Made by a program: the position numbers and the translations under genes | NCBI RefSeq assembly: GCF_008253865.1 | Contig: NZ_CP042331.1 | Coordinates: forward strand, 2,852,001-2,916,000 | Direction of reading: 5' to 3' | Source of the DNA: Bosea sp. F3-2 | GTDB lineage: Bacteria; Pseudomonadota; Alphaproteobacteria; Rhizobiales; Beijerinckiaceae | DNA: 64,000 bases | Part shown: positions 1 to 8,464 of the stretch, in pieces | Numbering within the stretch: position 1 is the first letter of the stretch | Layout: each line of letters starts with the position of its first letter | The notes under the pieces: model-generated | Told to the model about the DNA's origin: nothing | What the model saw: the letters and a program-made list of their open reading frames with translations, nothing else | The model's database searches: none

Positions 1-396
1 CGTCGCGACCGCGCCGCTCGCCAGCATCAGGCCGAGCGCGATCGGCACCAGCGCCAGCGTGACGATCCGGACAATGCGGTTGTCGCTGAAGCGCTGCAGC
101 CCGCGGCTGCAGGCGAGCGCCAGCAGCGAGGACGGCAGCAGCATTGCCGCTGTAGCGACCAAGAGACCGCTCGTGCCGGCCACATGCCAGCCAACGATGC
201 TGGCAAGCATCACGTTGGGTCCCGGCGCGGTCTGCGCGATGGCGAAGAGGCGGGCGAAGGTCGGTGCGTCCATCCAGCCGAGGATGTCGACGATCTGGCG
301 GTGGACCTCCGGCACCACGGCATTGGCGCCGCCGATGGCCATCAGCGAGATCGTGCCGAAAGTGACGACCAGCTGGCCGAAGATGCCGCGCTCCAT
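1..396 (-). CDS. Chromate transporter family subunit, C-terminal half of a split pair (partial at left edge)
   Basis: This is an integral membrane protein of the chromate ion transporter (CHR) family, which exports chromate or related oxyanions. The 132 visible residues include the family motifs FGTISLMAIGGANAVVPE near residue 13 and QTAPGPN near residue 60, followed by hydrophobic segments. The start ATG (394-396) overlaps the TGA stop of the upstream gene as TGATG, so the two short-chain halves are translationally coupled and probably form one transporter. The gene continues beyond position 1. Substrate is inferred from family only. Confidence 0.85.
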   Translation of the reverse strand, partial: MERGIFGQLVVTFGTISLMAIGGANAVVPEVHRQIVDILGWMDAPTFARLFAIAQTAPGPNVMLASIVGWHVAGTSGLLVATAAMLLPSSLLALACSRGLQRFSDNRIVRIVTLALVPIALGLMLASGAVAT

Positions 397-962
397 CAGA
401 CCCGCCGCGCTCCGAGAGAGGCCGCGACCAGCCCGAGCGGGACAAGCACCAGCAGGGTCGGCAGCATCGGCAGCCGCAGCAGACCGACCGCGGCGAAGGA
501 GGCGGCCGCCATCACCCAGGCCCAGCGGGCGAGGCCGGCCTTGGTGAGGAGCCGCGCGGCCGTGCCGAGGATGAGCCCGGCGGCGCTGGCGGCGGCGCCC
601 GTCAGCGCGACCTGCGCCAGCGGATGGTCGGAAACAGCGCCGTAGATGTTTGCGATTGCGATCAGCGAAAGCAGCGGCATCGCCATCAGAGCGAAGACGC
701 AGGTCAAAGCGCCGATCGCGCCACGAAAGCGGTCGCCCAGCATGACCGCGGCGTTGACGGTGTTCGCGCCCGGCAGCGCCTGGCAGATCCCCATCAGCTC
801 GGCATAGCCACGATCGTCGAGCCAGTTGCGCTCGGCCACGATGATGTGCCGCGCCACCGGGCCGACGCCGCCGAAGCCCATCAGCCCGATCTTGAGGAAG
901 CCGGTGAACAGGTTCGGCAGGCTCGGCCGGGGCGTGTCCCTCGCGGTTTCGAGAGCCGTCAT
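396..962 (-). CDS. Chromate transporter family subunit, N-terminal half of a split pair
   Basis: This 188-residue membrane protein belongs to the short-chain chromate transporter family. It has the characteristic GFGGVGP motif near residue 32 and a QALPGAN motif near residue 61, where most members have PGPN; the partner subunit downstream keeps PGPN. Several hydrophobic helices follow. The stop overlaps the start of the second subunit, so the pair is a heteromeric transporter operon. Start is ATG at 960-962. The substitution in the PGPN motif may affect substrate choice, but that is inference. Confidence 0.85.
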   Translation of the reverse strand: MTALETARDTPRPSLPNLFTGFLKIGLMGFGGVGPVARHIIVAERNWLDDRGYAELMGICQALPGANTVNAAVMLGDRFRGAIGALTCVFALMAMPLLSLIAIANIYGAVSDHPLAQVALTGAAASAAGLILGTAARLLTKAGLARWAWVMAAASFAAVGLLRLPMLPTLLVLVPLGLVAASLGARRV

Positions 963-971
963 CCGGGATGG

Positions 972-1604
972 CTAGCGCCGTGCTTCCATCGCCATGCGCA
1001 GGGCGAAGCCGGCAAGCACAGTGCCCATCAGCCAGCGTTGCACCAGTGACCAGAACGGGCGCGTCTTCAGGAACAGCGCGATGCTGCCCGCCGCCGTCGC
1101 GATCAGCGCGTTGACGCTGCCGCTGATCGCGATCTGGATGAAGCCGAGCACGACCGACTGGGCCAGCACGTTGCCGGCGGCCGGGTCGATGAACTGCGGC
1201 AGCAGCGCGAGATAGAACATCGCGATCTTGGGGTTGAGCAGGCTGGTCAGGAAGCCCATGGCGAAGAGCTTGCGCGGCCCGTCATGCGGCAGATCGCGAA
1301 CATGGAAGGGCGAGCGCGCGCCTGGCCGCACCGCCTGCCAGGCGAGCCAGAGAAGATAGGCCGCGCCACCAAGCCTCAGGGCGTCATAGGCATAGGGCAC
1401 GGCGAAGAGCAGCGCCGTGATGCCGAAGGCGGCACAGAACATGTAGACGAAGAAGCCGAGGATCACGCCGCCGAGCGAGATCAGCCCCGCTCCCCTACCC
1501 TGCGCGATCGATCGCGAGATCAGGTAGATCATGTTGGGGCCAGGCGTCAGCACCATGCCGAGCGCGATCAGGGCGAAGGTGAGGAGGGTTGTCGTCTCGG
1601 GCAT
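972..1604 (-). CDS. LysE/RhtB family amino-acid exporter
   Basis: This 210-residue inner-membrane protein has the LysE/RhtB family pattern: an N-terminal LVLTPGPNMIYL-like motif (GMVLTPGPN near residue 17), six hydrophobic segments and a central NPKIAMFYLALLPQF motif. Members export amino acids or homoserine lactones; the substrate here cannot be told from sequence. I chose the ATG at 1602-1604 (MPETTTLL) because the TPGPN motif then lies at its usual distance; a longer open frame upstream is arginine-rich and unlike the family. It ends 10 bases before the chromate transporter pair, so co-transcription is likely. Confidence 0.85.
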   Translation of the reverse strand: MPETTTLLTFALIALGMVLTPGPNMIYLISRSIAQGRGAGLISLGGVILGFFVYMFCAAFGITALLFAVPYAYDALRLGGAAYLLWLAWQAVRPGARSPFHVRDLPHDGPRKLFAMGFLTSLLNPKIAMFYLALLPQFIDPAAGNVLAQSVVLGFIQIAISGSVNALIATAAGSIALFLKTRPFWSLVQRWLMGTVLAGFALRMAMEARR

Positions 1605-1728
1605 GGGCAAGCGCTCCAGCGGAACTCCGCGCTTGGAGCATGGATCGCGATAGCCGGCAATCGCGCCGCCGCGGGGCCGCCATGCAAGCTTTCGATGCAT
1701 CGAGAAAAGCGCCGCAGGCCGCCGTGAC

Positions 1729-1753
1729 GGAACCCGCTGCTGTGCGGGCGGTT
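1729..1753 (+). promoter_or_regulatory. Candidate EcfG-type general stress promoter
   Basis: GGAAC at 1729-1733 and GGTT at 1750-1753 are separated by 16 bases. This is close to the GGAAC-N16/17-CGTT consensus recognised by alphaproteobacterial EcfG sigma factors. It lies 30 bases before the start of the small membrane protein gene. The -10 element has one mismatch, so this is a candidate only. Confidence 0.35.
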
Positions 1754-1782
1754 GTCGCCAACAAGCGGATCGAGGGGGAAAC

Positions 1783-2313
1783 ATGACGCTGTTCAGCCGG
1801 CTGCTCTACACGGTCATCGCCTTCGCGCTGCTCGGCGCCTCGATCATCCTGATCGGCGTCGCGGTCTGGCGCACCTCGCACGGCTTCTGGACCGGCGACG
1901 GCGCGCTCGACACCATGCTCGACGCGATCGGCCTCGTGATCATCGCGGTGGCGGTCGCCGATGTCGGCAAGTTCCTGTTCGAGGAGGAGGTGGTGGCCGA
2001 CCGCGAGATGCGCAGGCCGGCCGAGGCGCGGGGCTCGCTGACCAAGTTCATGTCGATCATGATCGTGGCGCTCTCGCTGGAATCGCTGGTGCTGATCGCC
2101 AAGACCTCGCGCGAGACGATGCGAGACCTCGTCTATCCCGGCCTGCTGGTGCTGCTGGCCGTGCTCGCGCTGGTCGGCCTCGGCCTCTTCCAGAAGCTCA
2201 GCCAGAACGCGACGGCCGCCGTGCCGCCTGATCACGAGCGGGACGGCCAGGAAAGCCGCGATCGCGAGCGGAGGCGCGCGAGCGTCCCCTCTCCCCTTGC
2301 GGGAGAGGGTTAG
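1783..2313 (+). CDS. Small multi-pass membrane protein of unknown function
   Basis: This 176-residue protein has hydrophobic segments near residues 8-28, 46-64, 92-108 and 115-135, so it is probably a four-helix inner-membrane protein. I do not recognise a characterised family. The start ATG follows a good ribosome site (GAGGGGG). The last ten residues (SVPSPLAGEG) are encoded by a CCCTCTCC-type palindromic repeat that also supplies the TAG stop, so the native C-terminus has probably been replaced by repeat sequence. It is divergent from the LysE-type exporter and may be under an EcfG-type promoter. Confidence 0.75.
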   Translation: MTLFSRLLYTVIAFALLGASIILIGVAVWRTSHGFWTGDGALDTMLDAIGLVIIAVAVADVGKFLFEEEVVADREMRRPAEARGSLTKFMSIMIVALSLESLVLIAKTSRETMRDLVYPGLLVLLAVLALVGLGLFQKLSQNATAAVPPDHERDGQESRDRERRRASVPSPLAGEG

Positions 2314-2316
2314 GGG
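2287..2316. repeat. Family 3 palindromic repeat, short copy
   Basis: The stretch has CCCTCTCCC, a short loop and GGGAGAGGG, the same core as the larger elements at 30243 and 62756. It overlaps the 3' end of the preceding gene and provides its last codons and stop. Confidence 0.6.
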
Positions 2317-2483
2317 TCGCTCAACGATTCTCGCCCGCGAGATTGCGCAAACGATCGGGACCTGAGCCCCCTCATCCGGCGCTTCGCGCCGCCTTCTTCC
2401 GCTCCGATGCCGGCTGTTGCCGACATCGGCATTGTAGATGCCCGTCTCGGGCAAGCCCGAGATGGGTGGGAGAAGGTCACCAC

Positions 2484-2990
2484 TCACCGCGGCTCGTCGA
2501 CGAGCATGAGGTCGGTATCATCCGGCCGCGCCCCCGCCGCGGTCAGCATGGTGTGGATCTGGCCGCGATGATGCGTCTGATGATTGAAGAAATGGGCAAC
2601 CAGCAAAGCCTTGGGTCTGGTGAGCTCGCGGCGGGAGATGCCCGAGACCCAGGTCAGATCGCCGGCGAGCCATTCCGGCGAGAGTCCGGCCGCCCAATCG
2701 CCGATCAACGCGTCGGTGGCCCGCCGTTCGGCGACGAGTTCGTCCCACCCCTCTATCATCCGGGCGGATTCGCTGCCCGGAACGCCGGGTTTCGGCGTAC
2801 CGGCGAATCGCGAGAGCCACATCCGATCGCCCCAGAGCAGATGGCAGAACGTGCTATGAATCGAGCCGAAGAAGGCGCCGCGATCCTGCCTTCGCGCCGC
2901 GTCGGTCAAGGTCGCGGCCGCGCCGTAGAGACTGTCGTTCTGCCAGGCATTGTAGCGCGCCATGGTTGTGACGAAAGTCTTGTCGATCAT
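2484..2990 (-). CDS. DinB-family protein
   Basis: This 168-residue protein has the DinB/YfiT four-helix-bundle pattern, with candidate metal-binding histidines in HSTFCHLLWGDRMW near residue 45 and HFFNHQTHHRGQIH near residue 132. Family members are often metal-dependent thiol transferases or of unknown function, and no substrate can be assigned. The ATG at 2988-2990 was chosen because GGAGGG lies just upstream; the frame extends further but without a good ribosome site. It is 94 bases from the FAD oxidoreductase stop and on the same strand. Confidence 0.85.
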   Translation of the reverse strand: MIDKTFVTTMARYNAWQNDSLYGAAATLTDAARRQDRGAFFGSIHSTFCHLLWGDRMWLSRFAGTPKPGVPGSESARMIEGWDELVAERRATDALIGDWAAGLSPEWLAGDLTWVSGISRRELTRPKALLVAHFFNHQTHHRGQIHTMLTAAGARPDDTDLMLVDEPR

Positions 2991-3084
2991 GACTGTTCCC
3001 TCCGATAGTCGCTCTGCGAGCACCATCACCCTCTCGCAACCGCCCCTCAGGACGAGGGCAGCGAGGCTCGACCGGGAATTCGTA

Positions 3085-4308
3085 TCAGATGACGTTGGCC
3101 TCCTTGAGCGGCCTGCCCTCAACGATGCGCGCGTGGCCGAGATCGGCAAGGTCGAGCGAGCGATAGCTGCCATGCGCGATATGCTCGGCGAGCCCGCGCC
3201 CGACCGCCGGCGACTGCTGCAGGCCGTGGCCGGAGAAGCCGTTGGCGAGATAGAGATTGGGCGCGCCGACCGCAGGCCCGACAATGGCGTTATGGTCGAG
3301 GCCGCACATGTCGTAGGGGCCGGCCCAGGCGCGGCCGGGCTTGATCTGCTCGAAGGCCGGGATGCGATGGGCGAGCGCCGGCCAGACTGCATCCTCGAAG
3401 AAGCCCCAGTCGACATCCTCTGCCGCCGGATCGGTTTCGATCCATTCGACATCCTGTTCCGGCGTCAGCGGCGAGCAGCTGCCGATGAAGAGCTGGCCTT
3501 CTGCCGTGCGCTTGCCCTCCTGCCGGCACCAGGCGCCGGTGGTGTCGATCAGGAGCGGGCAGCCATCGACATCGCCCTTGCAGGTGAAGGTGAAGACGTA
3601 GCGCTTCATCGACTTCACCGGTATGGAAATGCCCGCCGTGGCGGCGAGCTTCGCGCCGTGGGTGCCGCTGGCGTTGACCACGGCGCCGCAGGCGATGCGG
3701 CTGCCGTCAGCAAGCTCGACGGCGGTGACGCGGCCGCCCTCGGTGACATAGCCAGCGACTTCGCCCTGCCGGTACTCGACGCCGAGGCTGCGCGCCTTCT
3801 TGCGGAAAGCCTGGAGCAGCGCCCAGCCATCGAACCAGCCTTCGCCGCTGACACCGAAGGTGCCGCAGGCGAGATCCTCGACATTGAGCCAAGGGAAGCG
3901 CTGCTTCAGCGTGGCGGGATCGTAGAGGGCGATATCGGCGCCCTCGGCCGCCTGTAGTTTCTGGTTGGTCGTGAGGACCGGGGCGCCGGCCTCGCTCGCG
4001 ACATAGAGATAGCCGCCCTCATGCAGGTCGATCGCCGGCACTTCGCCGTCGACCGCGAGATGGCGGCCGATATTGCGCAGGAAATCGATGCCAAAGAGCG
4101 AGATGCGGATGTTCACCGCGCTCGAGAATTGCTGCCGGATCGAGGCGGCCGAGAGCGCCGAGGCCGAGAAGCGATAGGTCGGGTCCTTCTCGATCACCAC
4201 GACGCGGCCGGAGAAGCCGGGATCGGCTGCAAGATGATAGGCAACAGAGGAACCGATCGCGGCTCCACCGCAGATCACGACATCGGCGCTTTCGGAGACG
4301 GGCGGCAT
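3085..4308 (-). CDS. FAD-dependent oxidoreductase of the DAO family, possible pipecolate/amine oxidase
   Basis: The protein begins with a dinucleotide-binding motif (DVVICGGAAIGSS, about residues 8-20) and has the DAO fold, including NGFSGHGLQQSPAVGRG near the C-terminus, which is typical of FAD amine or amino-acid oxidases related to sarcosine oxidase and FOXRED1. It is 407 residues from MPPVSES; an alternative ATG at 4365 would add 19 residues. It lies behind the LysR gene and opposite an antiquitin-type dehydrogenase. In Pseudomonas an FAD pipecolate oxidase (AmaA) pairs with such a dehydrogenase (AmaB). The same role here is inference. Confidence 0.8.
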   Translation of the reverse strand: MPPVSESADVVICGGAAIGSSVAYHLAADPGFSGRVVVIEKDPTYRFSASALSAASIRQQFSSAVNIRISLFGIDFLRNIGRHLAVDGEVPAIDLHEGGYLYVASEAGAPVLTTNQKLQAAEGADIALYDPATLKQRFPWLNVEDLACGTFGVSGEGWFDGWALLQAFRKKARSLGVEYRQGEVAGYVTEGGRVTAVELADGSRIACGAVVNASGTHGAKLAATAGISIPVKSMKRYVFTFTCKGDVDGCPLLIDTTGAWCRQEGKRTAEGQLFIGSCSPLTPEQDVEWIETDPAAEDVDWGFFEDAVWPALAHRIPAFEQIKPGRAWAGPYDMCGLDHNAIVGPAVGAPNLYLANGFSGHGLQQSPAVGRGLAEHIAHGSYRSLDLADLGHARIVEGRPLKEANVI

Positions 4309-4401
4309 GGCAGGCCTCGCGCGGCCGGCTTCAGGCGGGAAGCCGGGTTGGTGAATTTCGCGCATGAATGACTGAGCGCGGCGCGCTTGTCGAGAGGCGC
4401 C

Positions 4402-5316
4402 TCAGCTCGTCGGCGCGCATTCCCCGAGCAGCCAGTCGCGGAAGGCGACGACCGTCGGCAGATTGGCCTTCTCCTCGGGATAGACGAGGTAATAGCCGTC
4501 CTTGCCCGTCACCGGCCGGTCGATCGGGATGACCAGCGAGCCGGAGCGCAGCTCCTCCTCGACCAGGAAGCGCGGCACGATGGCGAGCCCGAGCCCCGCC
4601 ACGGCCGCCTGTGCGATCATGGCGAACTGCTCGAAGCGCGGGCCCATCAGCGCCCGCTCCGGGGCAAGCCCCTGCTGTTCCAGCCAGTTCGCCCAGGCAC
4701 GGGGTCGGGTCGATTGCTGGAGCAGTGGCACACGCAGCATGTCGGCCGGCTCGGCGATGCCGGCGCGCATCAGCAGGGAGGGCGCGGCGACCGGCACAAC
4801 CTCCTCGCCCATCAACCGGTGCAGCCGGGCGCCCGGCCAGCTTGCGCCACCGAAATGGACGGCGGCATCGACCTGCTCGCGGGCGAAATCGAAGGGCACC
4901 AGCCGCGTGGTGAAGTTGATGGTAATGCCGGGATGCGCCTCGATGAAGCGGGGCAGGCGCGGGATCAGCCAGCGCGTGCCGAAGGTCGGCAGGGTGGCGA
5001 GATTGAGCACGCCGGCCGCGCCGCGGAAGGCCATGGCCGAGACCGTGGCAGCAGCAAGCCGCGAGAGCCCGTCGCGGATCTCGGCGGCATAGGCGGCGCC
5101 GGCCGCCGTCAGGCTCACCCGCTTCTTGACGCGCTCGAACAGGCTGACGCCGAGCACCTTCTCCAGATGCGCGACCTGCCGGCTGACCGCGCCTTGCGTG
5201 AGATTGAGTTCCTCCGCCGCGCGGGTGAAGCTGCCATGCCGGGCCGCCGCCTCAAAGGCTGCGAGCGCCGAGAGCGAAGGCACCGAGAGGCGGCCGGGAA
5301 CGAGCGCGTCATCCAT
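4402..5316 (-). CDS. LysR-family regulator, GcvA-like
   Basis: This 304-residue transcription factor has an N-terminal winged helix-turn-helix (about residues 13-72, with FTRAAEELNLTQGAVSRQVAHLE) and a LysR substrate-binding domain of the GcvA/AmpR type (about 95-295). It is transcribed away from the dehydrogenase at 5482 and lies upstream of the FAD oxidase. A perfect 20-base palindrome sits seven bases before its ATG, overlapping its own ribosome site, which suggests autoregulation. Control of the neighbouring lysine/glutarate genes, similar to GcdR or AmaR regulators, is inference from context. Confidence 0.9.
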   Translation of the reverse strand: MDDALVPGRLSVPSLSALAAFEAAARHGSFTRAAEELNLTQGAVSRQVAHLEKVLGVSLFERVKKRVSLTAAGAAYAAEIRDGLSRLAAATVSAMAFRGAAGVLNLATLPTFGTRWLIPRLPRFIEAHPGITINFTTRLVPFDFAREQVDAAVHFGGASWPGARLHRLMGEEVVPVAAPSLLMRAGIAEPADMLRVPLLQQSTRPRAWANWLEQQGLAPERALMGPRFEQFAMIAQAAVAGLGLAIVPRFLVEEELRSGSLVIPIDRPVTGKDGYYLVYPEEKANLPTVVAFRDWLLGECAPTS

Positions 5317-5322
5317 GATAAA

Positions 5323-5342
5323 TTCTCACCAAGTGGTGAGAA
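5323..5342. promoter_or_regulatory. Perfect 9-2-9 palindrome, probable LysR operator
   Basis: TTCTCACCA-AG-TGGTGAGAA is a perfect inverted repeat between the LysR gene and the semialdehyde dehydrogenase gene. LysR regulators usually bind a dyad of the T-N11-A type in the shared upstream region. Its position next to the LysR start would also allow repression of the regulator itself. Confidence 0.65.
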
Positions 5343-5481
5343 CATATCGGTTGCCGCCGCCCTATGAAAGAGGGCATTCTCCCGGCCCAAAGCGCGGCGG
5401 CTCCGGTTTCCGCGCCATTTGTTCATGCGCCTTGGGGTCATGCACCCTTTGGCACCCGCCCGCGACCGCTGGAAGACAAAG

Positions 5482-7002
5482 ATGGCCACAGCTCTGCCGA
5501 AAGACACGCTCGCCCTGCTCAAGCGCCTCGGGGTTTCCGAAGCGTCTTATGCCGATGCCGGCCTTTCGGCGCGTTCGCCGATCACCGGCGAGACCGTCGC
5601 GACCCTGCGCGAGACTTCCCCTGCCGAAGCCGAGGCCGCAATCGGCCGGGCGCAGTCCGCCTACCTCGCCTGGCGCAAGGTGCCGGCGCCGCGGCGCGGC
5701 GAGTTCGTGCGCCTGCTCGGCGAGGAGCTGCGCGCCGCCAAGACCGATCTCGGCCTGCTGGTGACGCTCGAAGCCGGCAAAGTCACCTCCGAGGGCCTCG
5801 GCGAGGTCCAGGAGATGATCGACATCTGCGATTTCGCAGTCGGCCTGTCGCGTCAGCTTTACGGCCTCACCGTCGCGACCGAACGCCCGAACCACCGCAT
5901 GATGGAGACCTGGCACCCGATCGGCGTCTGCGGTGTGATCTCGGCCTTCAACTTCCCCGTCGCGGTCTGGTCGTGGAACGCGGCGCTCGCCTTCGTCTGC
6001 GGCGACAGCGTCGTCTGGAAGCCCTCCGAGAAGACCCCGCTCACCGCGCTCGCCGTCCAGGCCATCGTCGATAAGACGATGAAGCGCTTCGGCCCCGAGG
6101 CTCCGGTCGGCCTCTCCGAGGTGCTGATCGGCGGTCGCGAGCTCGGCGACATCCTCGTCCAGGATCACCGCGTGCCGGTCGTCTCGGCGACGGGCTCGAC
6201 CCGCATGGGCAAGGAAGTCGGCCAGAAGCTTGCGGCGCGCTTCGCCCGCGCCATCCTTGAGCTCGGCGGCAACAATGCCGCGATCGTCGCGCCGTCGGCG
6301 GATCTCGACATTGCGCTGCGCGGCATCGCTTTCGCGGCGATGGGCACGGCCGGCCAGCGCTGCACCACGCTGCGCCGCCTGATCGTGCACGAGAGCGTCT
6401 ACGACCAGCTCGTGCCGAAGCTCGCCAAGGTCTACGGCTCGGTGAAGATCGGCGATCCGCGCGAGGCCGGCGTGCTGGTTGGCCCGCTCGTCGACGAGGC
6501 CGCCTATCACGGCATGCAGAAGGCGCTCTCCGAGGCCAAGGCCGAGGGCGGCAAGGTCCATGGCGGCGAGAAGGTCGATGTCGGCGCGGGCGGCTTCTAC
6601 GTCCGTCCGGCGCTGGTCGAGATGCCCCGGCAATGCGGCCCGGTCGAGCGCGAGACCTTCGCCCCGATCCTCTATGTGATGAAGTACAAGTCCATCGACG
6701 AGGCGATCGCGATCCAGAACGCGGTCGGCGCCGGTCTCTCCTCCTCGATCTTCACGCTGAACATGCGCGAGGCCGAGCTCTTCGTCTCCGACGAGGGTTC
6801 GGATTGCGGCATCGCCAACGTCAATATCGGCCCCTCGGGCGCCGAGATCGGCGGCGCCTTCGGTGGCGAGAAGGAGACGGGCGGCGGCCGCGAGGCCGGC
6901 TCGGACGCCTGGAAGGCCTATATGCGCCGCGCCACCAACACGCTGAACTACGGCACGACGCTGCCGCTGGCGCAGGGCGTCAGCTTCGACGTGGATGCGT
7001 GA
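5482..7002 (+). CDS. amaB: Aldehyde dehydrogenase of the ALDH7/antiquitin type (2-aminoadipate semialdehyde / piperideine-6-carboxylate dehydrogenase)
   Basis: This cytosolic NAD-dependent enzyme oxidises 2-aminoadipate semialdehyde, in equilibrium with piperideine-6-carboxylate, to 2-aminoadipate during lysine breakdown. It is 506 residues. The substrate-site segment FNFPVAVWSWNAALAF at about 156-171 is characteristic of ALDH7. The general base is E260 in LELGG and the nucleophile is C294 in GQRCTTLRRL. I chose the ATG at 5482, which has GGAAG upstream; the frame is open further upstream without a convincing site. It is followed by glutaryl-CoA dehydrogenase after a family 1 repeat. Substrate is from subfamily similarity. 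Confidence 0.85.
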   Translation: MATALPKDTLALLKRLGVSEASYADAGLSARSPITGETVATLRETSPAEAEAAIGRAQSAYLAWRKVPAPRRGEFVRLLGEELRAAKTDLGLLVTLEAGKVTSEGLGEVQEMIDICDFAVGLSRQLYGLTVATERPNHRMMETWHPIGVCGVISAFNFPVAVWSWNAALAFVCGDSVVWKPSEKTPLTALAVQAIVDKTMKRFGPEAPVGLSEVLIGGRELGDILVQDHRVPVVSATGSTRMGKEVGQKLAARFARAILELGGNNAAIVAPSADLDIALRGIAFAAMGTAGQRCTTLRRLIVHESVYDQLVPKLAKVYGSVKIGDPREAGVLVGPLVDEAAYHGMQKALSEAKAEGGKVHGGEKVDVGAGGFYVRPALVEMPRQCGPVERETFAPILYVMKYKSIDEAIAIQNAVGAGLSSSIFTLNMREAELFVSDEGSDCGIANVNIGPSGAEIGGAFGGEKETGGGREAGSDAWKAYMRRATNTLNYGTTLPLAQGVSFDVDA

Positions 7003-7028
7003 TCGATAGACGCTAACAACATCCGCGC

Positions 7029-7122
7029 CGTCATCCCGGCCGGAGCGAAGCGCAGAGCCGGGATCCATGCCTGAACCGCTCCGGCATGGATCCCGGGTCT
7101 CCCTCCGGTCGCCCGGGATGAC
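7029..7122. repeat. Family 1 palindromic repeat, copy 1
   Basis: The element begins CGTCATCCCGG and ends CCCGGGATGAC, with inner inverted segments (GGGATCCATGCC and GGCATGGATCCC) that would form a long hairpin. It fills the gap between the ALDH7 gene and the glutaryl-CoA dehydrogenase gene. Confidence 0.8.
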
Positions 7123-7152
7123 ATCGCAATGAGTTCAAGGGAGACGAAGAAC

Positions 7153-8349
7153 ATGGCCGGCAGCCACAAGCTCGCGAAGTTCACCTGGGACGACGCCTAT
7201 CTGCTTGATGAGCAACTCACCGAGGACGAGCGGCTGATCCGCGACACGGCCCGCGCTTATGCGCAGGAGAAGCTCGCTCCGCGCATCCATGACGCCTATC
7301 TCGACGAGAAGACCGACCGCTCGATCTTCAACGAGATGGGTGAGCTCGGCCTGCTCGGCGTCACCATCCCCGAGGAATACGGCTGCGCCGGGGCCAACTA
7401 CGTCTCCTACGGCCTCGTCGCCCGCGAGGTCGAGCGCATCGACTCCGGCTACCGCTCGATGATGTCAGTGCAATCCTCGCTGGTGATGTATCCGATCTAT
7501 GCCTATGGCAGCGAGGAACAGCGCAAGAAGTACCTGCCGAAGCTCGCCAGCGGCGAGTGGGTCGGCTGCTTCGGCCTGACCGAGCCGGATGCCGGCTCCG
7601 ATCCCGGCGGCATGAAGACCCGCGCCGAGAAGGTCGCCGACGGCTACAAGCTGACCGGCTCGAAGATGTGGATCTCGAACTCGCCGATCGCCGACGTCTT
7701 CGTCGTCTGGGCGAAGTCGGCCGCGCATGACAACCAGATCCGCGGCTTCGTGCTCGAGAAGGGCATGAAGGGCCTCTCCGCGCCGAAGATCGGCGGCAAG
7801 CTCTCCCTGCGCGCCTCGATCACGGGCGAGGTCGTCATGGACGGCGTGATCGTGCCGGAAGAGAACCTGCTGCCGAACGTCTCGGGCCTGTCGGGTCCGT
7901 TCGGCTGCCTCAACCGCGCCCGCTACGGCATCTCCTGGGGCGCAATGGGCGCCGCCGAGGACTGCTTCCACCGCGCCCGCCAATACGGGCTCGACCGCAA
8001 GCAGTTCAACAAGCCGCTGGCACAGACGCAGCTCTACCAGAAGAAGCTGGCGGACATGCTGACCGAGATCACGCTTGGCCTGCAGGGTAGCTTGCGCGTC
8101 GGCCGCCTGCTCGACGAGGGCAAGATGGCCCCGGAGATGATCTCGCTGGTCAAGCGCAACAACTGTGGCAAGGCGCTCGACATCGCCCGTCAGGCCCGCG
8201 ACATGCATGGCGGCAACGGCATCCAGATCGAGTACCATGTGATGCGCCATGCGGCGAACCTCGAGACGGTAAACACCTATGAGGGCACGCATGACGTCCA
8301 CGCGCTGATCCTCGGCCGCGCGATCACCGGCCTGCAGGCGTTCTTCTGA
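7153..8349 (+). CDS. gcdH: Glutaryl-CoA dehydrogenase
   Basis: This FAD enzyme of the acyl-CoA dehydrogenase family oxidises and decarboxylates glutaryl-CoA to crotonyl-CoA in lysine, tryptophan and glutarate breakdown. The 398-residue protein has the subfamily hallmarks: R101 in YRSMMSVQSSL, the GLTEPDAGSD motif near residue 146, and the catalytic glutamate E377 in NTYEGTHDVHALILGRA near the C-terminus. The ATG at 7153 is favoured by GGGAG nine bases upstream. It sits between two family 1 repeats, after the ALDH7 gene and before a class III CoA-transferase, which is the usual gcdH partner. Confidence 0.93.
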   Translation: MAGSHKLAKFTWDDAYLLDEQLTEDERLIRDTARAYAQEKLAPRIHDAYLDEKTDRSIFNEMGELGLLGVTIPEEYGCAGANYVSYGLVAREVERIDSGYRSMMSVQSSLVMYPIYAYGSEEQRKKYLPKLASGEWVGCFGLTEPDAGSDPGGMKTRAEKVADGYKLTGSKMWISNSPIADVFVVWAKSAAHDNQIRGFVLEKGMKGLSAPKIGGKLSLRASITGEVVMDGVIVPEENLLPNVSGLSGPFGCLNRARYGISWGAMGAAEDCFHRARQYGLDRKQFNKPLAQTQLYQKKLADMLTEITLGLQGSLRVGRLLDEGKMAPEMISLVKRNNCGKALDIARQARDMHGGNGIQIEYHVMRHAANLETVNTYEGTHDVHALILGRAITGLQAFF

Positions 8350-8357
8350 AACCCGCC

Positions 8358-8447
8358 CGTCATCCCGGCCGCAGCGAAGCGGAGCGCCGGGATCCATCGT
8401 AAAGCTCGGAGCCTTACGATGGATCCCGGGACAAGCCCGGGATGACG
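8358..8447. repeat. Family 1 palindromic repeat, copy 2
   Basis: Begins CGTCATCCCGG and ends CCGGGATGACG, with inner arms around GGATCCATCGTAA and TTACGATGGATCC. It is closely similar to copy 1 and lies between gcdH and the CoA-transferase gene. Confidence 0.8.
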
Positions 8448-8464
8448 GCGTTCAGGCTGTCTCC

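Noticed and set aside
1495..2487. Minus-strand open frame of 330 codons across the divergent promoter and small membrane protein gene
   Set aside because: It overlaps two well-supported genes on both strands and includes repeat sequence; composition is shadow-like.
5362..7068. Minus-strand open frame of 568 codons antisense to the ALDH7 gene
   Set aside because: No recognisable domain; the plus strand encodes a complete aldehyde dehydrogenase with its catalytic residues.
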